From Euclidia mi (lineage: Eukaryota > Arthropoda > Insecta > Lepidoptera > Erebidae), in the NCBI GenBank assembly GCA_944739405.2, contig OX123193.2, positions 11,788,331 to 11,852,330 of the forward strand: DNA of 64,000 bases, read 5' to 3'. The translations under genes and the position numbers were made by a program. Under the pieces are notes generated by a model. It did not search any database, had not been told where the DNA came from, and was given only the letters and a program-made list of their open reading frames with translations. Positions 23,341-34,718 of this stretch are shown piece after piece. The first letter of the stretch is position 1, and the number at the start of each line of letters is the position of its first letter.

Positions 23341-23596
23341 TTTTATTTATAGTTTCACGCCTGTATCCCCGAGGGGGTAGGCAGAGGTGTAAATATATTA
23401 CACCCACATTTCGCCATGAATTTTTTGGTCCCACGTAATAGGGGAGAGCCTATTGTCGTTACCGGGCACATCACCAGACTCCAGGCTGCTACTGAGTATT
23501 CGGAAAAACCCAGTAACACTTGCCCGACCTGGGAATCGAACCCGGGACCTCCGATCAGCAGTCGCATACGCTATCCACTGGACCATAGAGGCAGAG
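23341..23596 (-). mobile_element. SINE-A, near full-length copy
   Basis: Minus strand: head with GGTTCGATTCCCAGGTCGGG, body TTACTGGGTTTTTCCGAATA and CACGTAATAGGGG context, tail CTCTGCCTACCCCCTCGGGG then ATACAGGCGTGAAACTATAA. The head lies near 23596 and the tail at 23341. The matching open frames are SINE-internal and not genes. Confidence 0.85.
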
Positions 23597-23944
23597 CAAT
23601 ACTAAGTCAAATAAAAATGAAACTAGCAGCTTCCTAGTCGATTAAATCCTCATTTTCATCTCACTATCACTGCACCAGTTTCCAATCGATAAACCTTGGT
23701 AGTCGTTAGTCGAGTGCGCAGTTATTTTCGCTGCTGGCACCACATCTTCAAAGGAAAGTGCGCGCTTCACCGAAAACAGATCCGCGAATGTCGTAGTGTA
23801 ACTGAGCTTATCGGACCTTTGAGAAAATCCTAGCTCAATTGAAAAGGGCTGCATGATGGCAATGTAAAACAATTTAGGAAGCTTTTAAATGGTAAAATTG
23901 TAAGTGGTCCTACACACGATGCCACCGCTGCGGCAATTCTATTA
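23597..23944. other. Gene-free stretch
   Basis: A minus-strand open frame of 76 codons has no recognised motif. Confidence 0.4.
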
Positions 23945-24060
23945 TCATCATCATCATCAGCCTGCTAGAGTCCACAGCTGGATATAGAAATCTCTATTGA
24001 GTTCATGACACGCCACTGGGCCTGATTTTTGGCCTTTCAGACTTCTATATTTAGGTATAA
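23945..24060 (-). repeat. RTE-tail fragment with (ATC)n
   Basis: TCATCATCATCATCAGCCTG followed by CTAGAGTCCACAGCTGGATA is the inverted RTE-type 3' end, oriented minus. Confidence 0.6.
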
Positions 24061-24063
24061 TTT

Positions 24064-24272
24064 ATATGTCACCATCCCATATCATCCCATGGGTGTCGTA
24101 GGAGCCGACAGAGGGAGCATAATATTATGCATAGAACAGCACTGTAAGAGAAGGAAAACTTGATACAAACCCTATACCAACCCGTTTGGCCAGCGTGGTA
24201 TAAGTAGTAGGCCAATTCCTCCTTTCAAAGGAGAAGCCTAGTCCAGCAGTGGACTGTTAAAGGCTGATGATG
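24064..24272 (+). mobile_element. Non-autonomous element C1 with RTE-like tail
   Basis: Shares with 26619-26860 (minus) and 56699-56976 (plus) the order CCCATGGGTGTCGTA, GCCGACAGAGGGAGCATA, CTTGATACAAACCCTATACC, AACCCGTTTGGCCAGCGTGG, CCTCCTTTCAAAGGAGA and AGTCCAGCAGTGGACTG, then GGCTGATGATGA. The last part equals the end of the RTE element. Confidence 0.75.
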
Positions 24273-24715
24273 AATTCTTAAGTATGTTTATCAGTTATTT
24301 ATTTGCAATAGTAGGGGTTTTGCCAGATTTTTCATCTGCTGACCATACGAGGATTGTCACAGGATGTTATTGTTTTGTGTATACGCTAATTGGCTGGTTA
24401 TAGTATTACAGAGAAACCACACTAATTGGCTAACGGCTAAGGGTTCTTGTCCAGACGCCATAACAATCTACGATGATTGAAGGGTATGCTGCACCAAGAA
24501 ATCTTATCCATTAACCATAGACGCGGTTTACATACGGTTTACCGCCGGCAAGACCATTGCCGTAACTGAACCGTCGCTATGTCTTAGTACACTTGCTGTA
24601 TATCAGTATTGTCTTAGAAAATTTGTTTACATGACGGCTTATGAGTTTGAAATGTTATTATTGATCTTGTATTAAAATGAATAGAAAGTAAAGCAAAGGC
24701 TATTAATTGTTTTCT
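24273..24715. other. Gene-free stretch
   Basis: Nothing recognised. Confidence 0.4.
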
Positions 24716-25035
24716 CAGGTAGTAGAGCCTTGCTAATTTCAGCATGAATGGGCCGGCTCGACCGGGGAAGTACTACCCTCTCACAGAAAATCGACGTAAA
24801 GTAACAGTACCTACCTAAACTGTTGCGTTTCGTTCAGTGAATGAGAGTGCCGGAGGCCCTAGCCCCTATTCCTTCTCCCCCGTCCCTCTCCTTATCCTAT
24901 CCCTTTTCCCAACCCTAAGGGGCGGCAACGCACTTGTGACTCCTGACGTGTTGCTTGTGTCCATGGGCGGCGGTAATTGCTTACCATCAGGCAATCCGTC
25001 TGCTCATTTACCGCCTATTACTATAAAAAAAAAAA
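24716..25035 (+). mobile_element. Retroposon-like repeat F
   Basis: Follows the same order as 59768-60082: GTAGTAGAGCCTTGCT, GGGCCGGCTCGACCGGGGAA, TGTTGCGTTTCGTTC, a pyrimidine-rich block, GGCGGCAACGCACTTGT, CATGGGCGGCGGTAATTGCT and TTACCATCAGG, ending in an A-run. The A-tail suggests retroposition. The open frame inside is shared by the copies only because they are copies. Confidence 0.75.
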
Positions 25036-25912
25036 CATAAGACTTATGAGAAAGCTAGTCGTTATTTTCGGCGGCTCTGATCAAAACGCATTATGGACAA
25101 GATGACACGGTGTACCGACCCTGTGGCAGTCATGTCGTACCGAAGTAAACCTATGCCATGAACAAGATCCCTAAGATCTACATTCTACAAACAGTGTCAA
25201 ATTGTAAAAATTGCAAAATTATCGAACGCCGATGCTAAAACATCAAATCCTGGTCATCCAAATGATATTCCTTTATGTTATGAACGTAGTTTTACTAACC
25301 GATGAAAGTCCGAAAACATATATTTTTTACTCCTGACTGTATCAAAAATATCTCGAAAACCGATGGTCCCACAGACCAAATTCATATTTATGTTATTAAA
25401 AATTTCAGCACATGCCTGAAGATTGCTGCCGAACTACGCCACAAATCACTTCTTCGCAGTAGGTAGTATAAAAAAATCAAGTAAGTACTGGCACAAAACA
25501 AAACGACTTGCGTTAACGAGTGAAGTTTCCACCTCGGAGGTTGTCTATCACATAGTTCGCAACACGTGGACCGTAAACCGCAAACACAAAAAGTTTTAAT
25601 GCCGACCCTAACACCACGCGAGAGAAAATCGAATGAAGGCCTCTACTGCGATACGCTGGTATTGTGTACTTGAATACGGCGAGTATAAACACGAAGGGCT
25701 AGACGGGTCTAGAGAAATATAGGCTGGGGGCTCAAACACCCCTCCAAATCATCAGTTTTCTTCCAAGACAAATTACTCTTAGATTTTGATTATTATTTAC
25801 TGGGTTATTTTATCTTACACGTGGCAATAAAGATATCTTTCTTTCAACTGCGCGCCATGGTTGTCACGTCAAACCCCATACTGACCAATCTTGCCTTGAT
25901 GGTCTGTAACTA
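25036..25912. other. Gene-free stretch
   Basis: Nothing recognised. Confidence 0.4.
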
Positions 25913-25915
25913 TAA

Positions 25916-26080
25916 GGCCACCGTCACATTGGGAGTCAACGTTCCGCGAGCGTACGCCCAGCGTGCGTTCGGCGTTCACTCTGTAGTACAAGGTGAACGC
26001 CGCCGCGCGCCGCCGGGCGGCCGCCGAACGGACGCCGAGCGTACGCTTGAGGCACGCTCATGACTAATGTGAGGGAGGCC
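25916..26080. mobile_element. 165-bp foldback MITE flanked by TAA
   Basis: The ends GGCCACCGTCACATT and AATGTGAGGGAGGCC are imperfect inverted repeats flanked by TAA at 25913-25915 and 26081-26083. The interior is GC-rich with further inverted segments (GAGCGTACGC / GAGCGTACGCTTGAG). The TAA duplication fits PIF/Harbinger-type MITEs. Confidence 0.7.
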
Positions 26081-26083
26081 TAA

Positions 26084-26618
26084 TAGCTTTGAATTTTGGG
26101 TTTGGTGTTCTAGGCTTTTCGTATTTTTCTGTCGCCTGTCTGGCTTTATAAACAAGTTGCGTCAAATTTTACGTTTGTTCTCAATGTTGCGCAGTACTAT
26201 TTTGGATGGAATCAAACTTCAAAACTGGAAATAAGGCTAACCGTTAATTAAACCCGGGACCATCAAGGCACCGTACTGCCATTGTAAATTAAACTGTTTC
26301 TTTTTCTGAAATTGTGAAATAAAACCACCGTAGCCATTGTGTAACTGAAGCTGCGAGGTAATTAAGTCTTATTGCATACTTAAGTGCAGCACACTTAAAA
26401 CGAGGTTCAACGTTCAATGCCAACTTTCTTTCCACCACAATTTGGAGCTTAGTGAAGGAGTATGTTCTTCCCAAAACAGGCTTCATTTAGTAGCGAGGTC
26501 ACACAAATCTGCCTGAGCATCGTACGCCATGCGCTGCCTCGACAAGATTTGGTTAATGAAGCTGTCCTCAACAACTGCTATTTTACACACTCTTGTTATC
26601 AAGAAAATCACATTTTCT
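26084..26618. other. Gene-free stretch
   Basis: Nothing recognised. Confidence 0.4.
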
Positions 26619-26860
26619 ATCATCATCATCATCAGCCTTTAACAGTCCACTGCTGGACTAGGCCTCTCCTTTGAAAGGAGGAATTGGCCTACTATACCAC
26701 GCTGGCCAAACGGGTTGGTATAGGGTTTGTATCAAGTTTTCCTTCTCTTACAGTGCTGTTCTCTGTACAATATGCTCCCTCTGTCGGCTCTTACGACACC
26801 CATGGGATGATATGGGGTGGTGACATTCCGTATTCTTAATCCGTCACCACACGGACTACA
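26619..26860 (-). mobile_element. Non-autonomous element C2 with RTE-like tail
   Basis: This is the minus-strand copy of the family at 24064 and 56699. The 3' tail is at 26619 (TCATCATCATCATCAGCC) and the 5' end is near CCGTCACCACACGG at 26860. Confidence 0.75.
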
Positions 26861-27175
26861 CATTTTCTATACAATACAACAATCGTTTAAGAGGACATAG
26901 TCTACTCATGCAAATGCTTGATGAAATTCAGATTTTTGATACGTCGTAGCCCAAAAAAACGACAAATGCTCAGGATACATATCTCAAAGATAAACGGGAC
27001 AAGGTAGGCTAGAGCAGCTAAAATTAAAATAATAATATGTAATTATGTACAATCAGATTCATAACTTTACAAAATAAAAACTCGGCAAAGATTTTGAATT
27101 GTGTATCCTAGTTGACTGTCCTTACCTACGTAGACCAGCAAAGTGCTGTCCTATCACTTGTTACAATGTTAAGCG

Positions 27176-27215
27176 CTCAGGTTATAGAACAAGAATTCTT
27201 GTTCTATAATCTGAG
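27176..27215. repeat. 40-bp near-perfect palindrome centred on GAATTC
   Basis: CTCAGGTTATAGAACAAGAA pairs with TTCTTGTTCTATAATCTGAG with one mismatch and no loop. Confidence 0.95.
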
Positions 27216-27280
27216 GTTAAGCGATTAAGCATTCGCAACTCATGCAGTTAACAAATTTTATAACTGATTTATTTTCTATT

Positions 27281-27289
27281 AAGCCATTA
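27281..27289 (+). repeat. Target-site duplication of the truncated RTE copy
   Basis: AAGCCATTA here and at 27969-27977 brackets the RTE fragment. Confidence 0.85.
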
Positions 27290-27968
27290 TCTCTGTAGAG
27301 TCTCCCAACAAGTAGGTCTTAAGATGAACATGGACAAGACGAAAATCATGTCGAACGTCCATGTTGTACCTGCTCCTATTCAGGTTGGTAACTTTACACT
27401 CGAAGTTGTCGACAAGTATATCTACCTGGGACAAGTAGTCCAATTAGGTAGGTCCAACTTCGAGAAGGAGGTCAATCGTCGAATCTTACTCGGTTGGGCA
27501 GCGTTTGGGAAGCTACGACATATCTTCTCGTCCGATATCCCGCAGCGTCTCAAGACGAAAGTCTTTGACCAGTGTGTGTTGCCAGTGATGACTTACGGAT
27601 CAGAAGGCTCAAGGTCACTCAGAGGGCGATGGAGAGAGCTATGGTTGGAGTTTCACTGCGAGGTCGAATCAGAAATGAGGTGATCCGCAGTAGAACCAAA
27701 GTCGCCGACATAGCTTTCCGGATAGCCAAGCTGAACTGGCAGTGGGCAGGGCACATAGCTCGAAGAACCGATGGCCGTTGGAGCAGAAAGTTTCTGGAGT
27801 GGCGGCCACGTACCGGACGACGCAGCAGAGGTAGGCCCCCCGCAAGGTGGACCGACGATCTCGTCAAGATCGCGGGAGGCGGTTGGATGCGGGTGGCTCA
27901 AAACCGGTCTGTGTGGAGAACCTTGGGGGAGAATGTCCAGCAGTGGACGTCGTTTGGCTGAGATGATC
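27290..27968 (+). pseudogene. 5'-truncated RTE retrotransposon copy
   Basis: Closely follows the C-terminal part of the 45343-48571 element: LKMNMDKTKIMSNVHVVPAP, VVDKYIYLGQVVQLGRSNFE, then GRPPARWTDDLVKIAGGGWM and the VWRTLGE end. It starts within the RT region, downstream of the FADD active site, so it never encoded a working enzyme. Near 27600 a 31-bp segment is missing relative to the longer copy. That deletion removes one of two ATCAGA repeats and shifts the frame. A second small difference near 27935 moves the stop. A 9-bp target duplication and GAGATGATC end support LINE-style integration with 5' truncation. Confidence 0.9.
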
Positions 27969-27977
27969 AAGCCATTA

Positions 27978-30317
27978 GCCATTAATTGGATGCTGTCCGG
28001 GTGAATCGTGAATTCGCTGAGCAGACATGAAAATGCACCTTATTTTGGTGTTCTAAGACCTAATCTTTGTCAGCTCATGGAGCCTTTTCATATGAACAGA
28101 CGCTCAAGTAGTAAAGTCTCTAAATATATTAATATTCCGTTTTATGCGTTGATTTTATTATCCTAAAATGAATCATAATATGACCAGTTCTGCGATGGTG
28201 GCCGTAAACCCACTTTGGATAAATTGAAATTAATTTCTATAATAGATAATAAATAGAGCCGGAAAATAGATATTACGGTAAATGTTGACTTTCGTCATAT
28301 TAATAGTCAAATAGCAAATCTGATTGTAAACTGTCCGGTTGCAATATAGGTAACTTAGGTACAGGACCTCATCTTCTCGAACGGCACTGAAAACCCTTAC
28401 TTGTGTAATACTTATTGGGAGAACAGTTGCTGTCTTTTGAGTATGAATTGGCTAGTATATCATTGTGTTTCTTTCAGTTAATAAAGACAATACACTAGGT
28501 TACAGATCGTCCGCTGAAAGCCTGATTTTAACCGACTTTAGCAATGGTGATTACTGATTAAAGTCGCATACATGTATGAAATATTGTTTAATTACATAAT
28601 GTTCTTCTTTCAATTAGTAGTTTTTCTGCATCCCATCATCCTACATTCTTATGCTGAATACCAGCTTGAACCTTTCTTCGAATCCTTGGTACATTATGAA
28701 TATTGCAAGTGCGACTAGCTCGAAAACCTACAGTTCAACGAATTGAGCCCACTAGCTTCCGTCCATTCACTCTCAATCCGCTACAGGTTATGCCACTGGA
28801 TAAATTTGGCAGTCAAAGAAACAACGTAACCCATAAAAATATTCGGGGCCTTTAGCGCCGCTTTTCTAAACCTGGTCATTAACTTCGTGAAGTTTTTAAC
28901 CGTAAGCAAAGAAACGTACGACGGTAAAGTCGCTTTCCACTAGGAATATTCTAATTGTTCAAATAGACGCAAATGAGAGCTACTCGCACTTGTAGCCGGA
29001 TAAGTTTTACAAACGGCGTCCCAAATTAATTATATTTATTCGCTCTTGAAACGGATTTTGCTTTTACATAAAAGCTTAAGAAGTATGCCTTTATGGATAT
29101 TGTTGTCTATTTTATGCTCATTAAATGAAGGTTTATAGTTAGCGGCGAATAAAAACATGAAACACATAGAGCCCTCAGATGGCGACGGCAGCCTAGAGAT
29201 ATTGTGAAAAATACTTCACTATGCTGTTAGTGTATGTACAATTAAATAAGCCGGTGCTGGACCAGTTTGAAAAAAATCCCTTGGCTCGCTCATAGAGTCG
29301 AGGCACGCTAGAAACTGGTTTTGTATACGAGTGTCAATGTGCGTGTAAAGTAGCACTGGAAGCGACGATGTCTTGCTTAGCGATTCTCGCCCTTATGGTG
29401 GTCTAGCGGGAAGTTGTTCGACTGTACATGAGATGAATCATAAGTGTCACCGCACAAAGCCTTAAAATCCAATCCATATTGAAGTAATAGTGTAACTGCT
29501 AGATGGTGAAATGGGCAGAATTAACATAACAGCACAAACCCTCCTCAAGAGGATCTCCCGCTCTTCACATCGAAAGTAAGAAAGACCATAATTATGCATA
29601 TTTTATGAATTTGTCTTTGGGCAACGGATATTCCAATTTGTTTAAATGCTCCTTCATGTACTTTTAAGTATATTATTATGCACTTGAACATTTTAACAGC
29701 TTTTCCAGAATAGTTTTAACTTAGCTAGCAAAACAGTTTGCCGCATGATTTTACCCTACTTTATCTATCATGTATTTGTGAAATTAAAAATTACAAATGA
29801 ATATAAATTTGAAAGCTACTGAAATAACACAGGGCCTTTTCAAACTCAAGGTGGCTTTAAAAGACCATAGGGAGCAAACGAATTTCAAGCTGAAACTTTA
29901 AAATCGTATTCACAGAGCCGGATTCTTCTCAATGTTACTTTTGGAACCGATTTGAAAATTTGTAACCAGAGACTGAAGATTTAAAAGAAAGTGGAAATAC
30001 AAATTTAAATATCACTTGTTCTTAAACTTGAAATAACCCATCCCATATAATCGATCATTAACATTTACAAAATTATGAATGCAAAAATACGTAACAAACT
30101 CGTCACCGACATTTTCCCATGAATTTTAATATGACAAGCTCAAGCTTTAAGCTCCGTATAAATAGAGGTGATATCATATTTTTCATCATATTCTTGAGGA
30201 TCACTTAGATGGTTATTTAGGTTTATTGCATGCTTGATTATAAATCTCGGTGAACTGTTGAGGCCAGATACATGGTGAATAACAATTTGAAATACTTAGG
30301 TACTTATTTGTGTTTGT
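27978..30317. other. Gene-free stretch, 2.3 kb
   Basis: No open frame longer than 60 codons and no repeat shared with the rest of the window was recognised. It could be intronic or intergenic. Confidence 0.5.
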
Positions 30318-30567
30318 TTAAATTACCACGCCTATATCCCCGAAGGGGCCGGCAGAGGTGTAAATATTACACCCACATTTCACCATGAATTTTTGGTCCC
30401 ATGTAAAAGGGGGCGAGCCTATTGCCGTTACCAGACACATCACCAGACTCCGGCCTGCTACTAAGTATTCGGAAAACCCAGTAACACTTTTGCCGGCCCG
30501 GGAATCGAACCCGGGACCTCCGATCAGCAGTCGCATACGTTATCCACTGGATCACGGAGGCAGAGCA
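30318..30567 (-). mobile_element. SINE-A, near full-length copy
   Basis: Minus strand: head near CCTCCGTGATCCAGTGGATA, GGTTCGATTCCCGGGCCGGC, tail CTCTGCCGGCCCCTTCGGGG then ATATAGGCGTGG. The 5' end is at 30567 and the 3' end at about 30318. Confidence 0.85.
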
Positions 30568-30910
30568 GGTTATAATTGTGTCCTGCATCATTAACATAGG
30601 TACAGCCTTTTGGAGTCCACTGCTGGACATAATATATCCTATCCTAAATTGTTCTACATAATGTGACCTGATTATGATTTGATTGACTACCTGGTGGAAC
30701 TACCGTTTTTGGAATTAATTATAAACTTATGCCCTGCCATACCTACTTAAATTATTCACGAGGTGATTATTTGTTCGGTGATGTTTTTTTTGTTAAAAAT
30801 AGCTGTATATGTTCCTCTACACAACGAAAATCATCGTGTTCACCACCTCAATACTTGTTAAGGGACTGCATTTCAAATTCTATAACAACATAACACATTA
30901 TTTACTTGAG

Positions 30911-30920
30911 AGGAATTGCA
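30911..30920 (+). repeat. Target-site duplication of SINE-A
   Basis: AGGAATTGCA is repeated exactly at 31188-31197. Confidence 0.9.
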
Positions 30921-31187
30921 AAATGCCTCGTTGGTATCGCGGCATAAATGTGCGCGTGGGATTGTCAGGTCTCGGGTTCGATTCCCGGGTCGGGCAAAGT
31001 GTTATTGGGTTTTTCCGCTAAGCAATTCTCAGTAGAAGCACGGAGTCTGGTAATGTGTCCGGTACGGCAATAGGCTCGCCCCCTATTACGTTGAACTTAA
31101 ATAAATCTGGCGAAATGTGTGTGTAATATTTACACCTCTGCCTACCCCTTCGGGAAAACAAGCGTGAGACTATAAATAAAAATAAAT
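30921..31187 (+). mobile_element. SINE-A, full-length copy with target duplication
   Basis: Head GCCTCGTTGGTATCGCGGCA, B-box GGTTCGATTCC (30975-30985), family body, and tail CTCTGCCTACCCCTTCGGGA ... AAGCGTGAGACTATAAATAA. The 10-bp duplication on both sides fixes the ends and shows the element is about 267 bp. Confidence 0.9.
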
Positions 31188-31197
31188 AGGAATTGCA

Positions 31198-31507
31198 TAA
31201 TACCTAAAAACAAAAACATTTAGGCTACTGTTAAATGATCACAAAACATCTACAATGAGTGATAGCAGTGAAACACTACTCTTTTGGTATGAAATTTTCT
31301 GAAAACAAGCTTCGCAAATATTGAAACTGGCATTCAAAACTGTCAGAGAGACAATTCAAAGAGCGAGTGATTCAGTTGACAAGCGGACGCGGGTGAATGA
31401 TGGACGACGCCTGAAAGTCGCCACTACGCAGTCGTGAGCCACTAGTTGAATGAAAATATCGTACCAAGTATTTCTATGGTATTTATGTACACACGGCAAC
31501 GCGTCAA
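31198..31507. other. Gene-free stretch
   Basis: Nothing recognised. Confidence 0.4.
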
Positions 31508-31612
31508 CCTTTGCACTGTATTGTATTTGAGCCGTATTCGTTCTTGAGGCGTATGAAATAAGTATTACAATCGTATGGCATGTTTTGCTTGACTTGTCGC
31601 TGTGTGCTGCCA
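31508..31612 (+). repeat. Single-copy relative of the 76-bp minisatellite unit
   Basis: CTTTGCACTG...CGTTCTTGAGGCGTATGAAA, then TAAGTATTACAATCGTA and TTTTGCTTGACTTGTCGCTG, aligns with one unit of the 61767-62070 array and also with its left flank (CTTTGCACCGTTCTTATGGC). The array unit therefore comes from an interspersed sequence. Confidence 0.6.
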
Positions 31613-31903
31613 GCTGTACTTACCATGTGGTTGTGGAAGGTTCTGCCCGGTTCCCTACATACTGTGTGTACTACCAGTCCCTAGGAATATGTATGTTTTT
31701 TTAAATAACCTGTTTAACTTTAGGGTAGTTATTGACTTAGATAACATAATAATTATGTCTATACTCTATACAATATGCACATTTATCTATGTTTCTTTCG
31801 GCATGCTCACATTTACCACTATCTGGAAACAGTACCAGCCGTTTCAGCTAAATACGAGATTCGGCTAAAATACCTAGAAACTCTATTTAGCTATAAAATA
31901 AAA

Positions 31904-32045
31904 TAGCCGTTACCGGGCACATCACCAGACTCCCTGCTGCTAATGAGAATTCGGAAAAACCCAGTAACACTTTTGCCCGACCTGGGAATCGAACCCGGGA
32001 CCTCCGATAAGCATTATACGCTATCCACTGGACCACGGAGGCAGT
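31904..32045 (-). mobile_element. SINE-A head and body, tail missing
   Basis: Minus strand: GCCTCCGTGGTCCAGTGGAT, GGTTCGATTCCCAGGTCGGG, GTTACTGGGTTTTTCCGAAT and TGATGTGCCCGGTAACGGCT. It stops before the tail module, which is unusual because SINE truncation normally removes the head. Confidence 0.8.
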
Positions 32046-32210
32046 CCGAGTTTAAGCGAATTAAATTATAAGATTTATAAGTTATTCTAGTGTTCTTTCT
32101 GAGTGATAAGATTTTAATGCGACTGCTATTCTTAGTTCTGTTCCACTAATAGACCAAACTGTAGCAAAAATGGCCAGTATTTTCAGTACTTTAAGAACAA
32201 GCTGTTTTTT

Positions 32211-32265
32211 TTAGGGTTCCGTACCTAAAAGGTAAAAAACGGAACCCTATTACTAAGCCTCCGCT

Positions 32266-32299
<34 letters not shown>

Positions 32300-32752
32300 C
32301 CGTCTGTCTGTCACCAGGCTGTATCTCATAAACCATGATAGCTAGAAAGCTGAAATTTTCACAAATTATGTATTTCGGTTGCCGCTATAACAACAAATAC
32401 TAAAAATAAAAATAAAATAAAAAAATAAGGGGGGTCCCATACAAAAAACGTGATTTTTTCGTATTATTTGCTCAAAATTACTAACTGTTACAGGTAGACG
32501 CTTGAAATTTTTACAGAATATGTAGTTGTATATTACCTTTCAAAATAAATAATTAAATTTAAAAAAAGTAAATAATAAAGGGGGGCTCCCATACAACAAA
32601 CGTAATTTTTAAGCAATTTGTTACTCGATCTTAATAAACAGGTAGAAACTTATAAAGTATTTAAGTATACATACAACGAACGTGATTTTCTTTTATAGAT
32701 GATGGTACGAAACCCTTTGTGCGCGAGTCCGACTCGCACTTGCCCAATTTTT
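32211..32752 (+). repeat. Interspersed repeat with a (CTGT)n tract
   Basis: Begins with a hairpin AGGGTTCCGT ... ACGGAACCCT (32212-32250). A CTGT/CCGT tetranucleotide tract follows at 32265-32312, then two diverged internal repeats (GGGGGGTCCCATACAAAAAA / GGGGGGCTCCCATACAACAA). It ends GAAACCCTTTGTGCGCGAGT, CCGACTCGCACTTG. I recognise the start and end as a frequent lepidopteran repeat. The class is not settled. Confidence 0.6.
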
Positions 32753-34411
32753 GTTATTTCACACTGTCTAGTAAGAACGAAGCAATTATAGCAACTGATT
32801 GGCACCACCGGCCAAAATGCCAAAGAATTGGCCGAAAATTCCTTGCAGCACGCCTGTTAATTGACAAGTTATGGTCGGCCGTAGGGGTGCGACTTGTCAA
32901 ATTTCCAGTTGACAGCTCTTAGGTGCTAGACATTGTCTTGTAGAGCTTAGCTACTACGACCAATTACTGGCTGACGTGTGTCGGGCCTTAAAACTCGAGA
33001 GAACGAATAGAAACTAGTCAGCCAAAGCGATCACGTGACCTGGCGACCAGAAACCAGGGTTCTGTATCCGATATTACCGAATAATTGTTATGATTATCAT
33101 AATTATGTCAATGTATATTCTATTTTTGGATAAAAAATCTAAACGTGACGAATCGTCTAAGTCTTCTCTTCCGGAGGATCAATTTTATATAATACTTAAT
33201 GCGAAATTCTTGACTAAGTTACATGAAAATTTTCAACAAAATGCGGAGAAAGAGCCCAGTCCTTAACTTTCATTCACCGGGTCATTCTGATAAGGACTGC
33301 TCTTACACAGCCGGTTTCACTGCGCAGCTGTTGAACCCTAAATTTTAACCGGTTCACTTGACTCATTTATCTCTCTCGTTTTTGTTGTCAGATTTAATGT
33401 TACTACGTGCAGTTTTTGTGCTCGCAGCGGTAATTCAATTCAGATTTGCTACTAACTGAAAGGGCATTAAAAGTCCTAGATACAATTGGAAACTGCTTTA
33501 AACAAACTTAAAGATTTTGTAGTCAGTTTAAGAAGTTATTGCTTTTTTTTTAAATGAATGCCTACAAAATTTACATTCACAACAACTATAAAAAGCTGCT
33601 TACTTTTTTGTTTTTGTCCCTAGAATTACTTATTCCCAGCCAGGATAACTTTATGTTAGTTAAGATTATTTGCTTTGCAAGTTGAATATATGGTTAATAA
33701 TAAAATAAATTTAAATAGTTTATAGGTACACATGAAAATGCTACGGTTTAGCTGAGGGTGGGGTAAGACGGACACGTAGTGATAGACAACGATTTTAGCA
33801 AAATATGAATTAGTATCATTTTTCAAAAATACCTTTGGTACTTACTGAATTCTTAGGTAGGTAACAAACATAAAAAAATACTGTTCAGCTGAGAACCTCC
33901 TCCTTTTTTAAGTCGGTTAGTAAGAAAGTACTTGTATGTATATACGCTATCGTAAGTATACACGAACCCCTTCGTTCGGCAAGTAATTTCAGATAAACTT
34001 GTAGTGAGCTGACGCGGCTGTGGCTACTGTTTACGAATGACGCACTCTTGCTTCACAAACAAGGAACATTTGCGCCAAAAAGAATTGCTTGTTTCTAAGA
34101 GCTCAGAAAACTTAGCCTTTAACTTTGAAAATGCCCTTTTTAAATCCGCTGTTGTAAATGAGAAATGTACAGTGAACTTGACTTCGATTCCCGAGTCAAA
34201 CAATATTAGTGCGTTATAAAAAGACTATAATTTATTGGCCTCAAAAAGATGTTGTCCCCAGAGAGTCTGCACTTATCAACTAACGACTCTATGAGTAATA
34301 CAACTAGCACACTTATCTCTGCACCACCATTAGTTTACTGCTTGATAATGGCCTATGGCATGGTACAGTCTTATTGCATAAAATTACATTCATGTATAGC
34401 ATAGAAAAAGA
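32753..34411. other. Gene-free stretch
   Basis: Short open frames only, with no recognisable motif. Confidence 0.45.
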
Positions 34412-34718
34412 AGTAACGATGGCCTAGTGGAGAGAGTCACAGACTGCTACGTAGAGGGATTGGGTTCAGATCCACGGCCTGTGTCACTGATGTTTCATAG
34501 TTAAGTGCGTATTAATGGTAGCTTGATAAACGGTGACGGAAAAATCGTGCGACAGATCTGTATATTTGAGAGTTTCCATAATATTCATGAAATACATGTA
34601 AAGTCTGACAACCCGCACTGACCAGAGTGGTGGATTATGGCCTAATCTTTCTTAAAGTGTGAACAGTCTTGTACCTAGCAGTGGAACAGTTAATATACAT
34701 GGCTGATGATAATAATAA
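34412..34718 (+). mobile_element. SINE-B copy, plus strand
   Basis: Head AACGATGGCCTAGTGGAGAG, tRNA-like GGGTTCAGATCCACGG, TTAAGTGCGTATTAATGGTA, and a tail CTAGCAGTGGAACAGTTAAT then ATACATGGCTGATGAT. Relative to copies at 39017 and 41367 it is inverted and diverged. Confidence 0.7.

Noticed and set aside
24837..25040. Conserved open frame shared with 59885-60133
   Set aside because: Similarity is due to both being copies of repeat F, and the third copy at 1528 does not keep the frame.
32265..32312. CRISPR-like regular repeat
   Set aside because: It is a (CTGT)n microsatellite inside an interspersed repeat and has no unique spacers.
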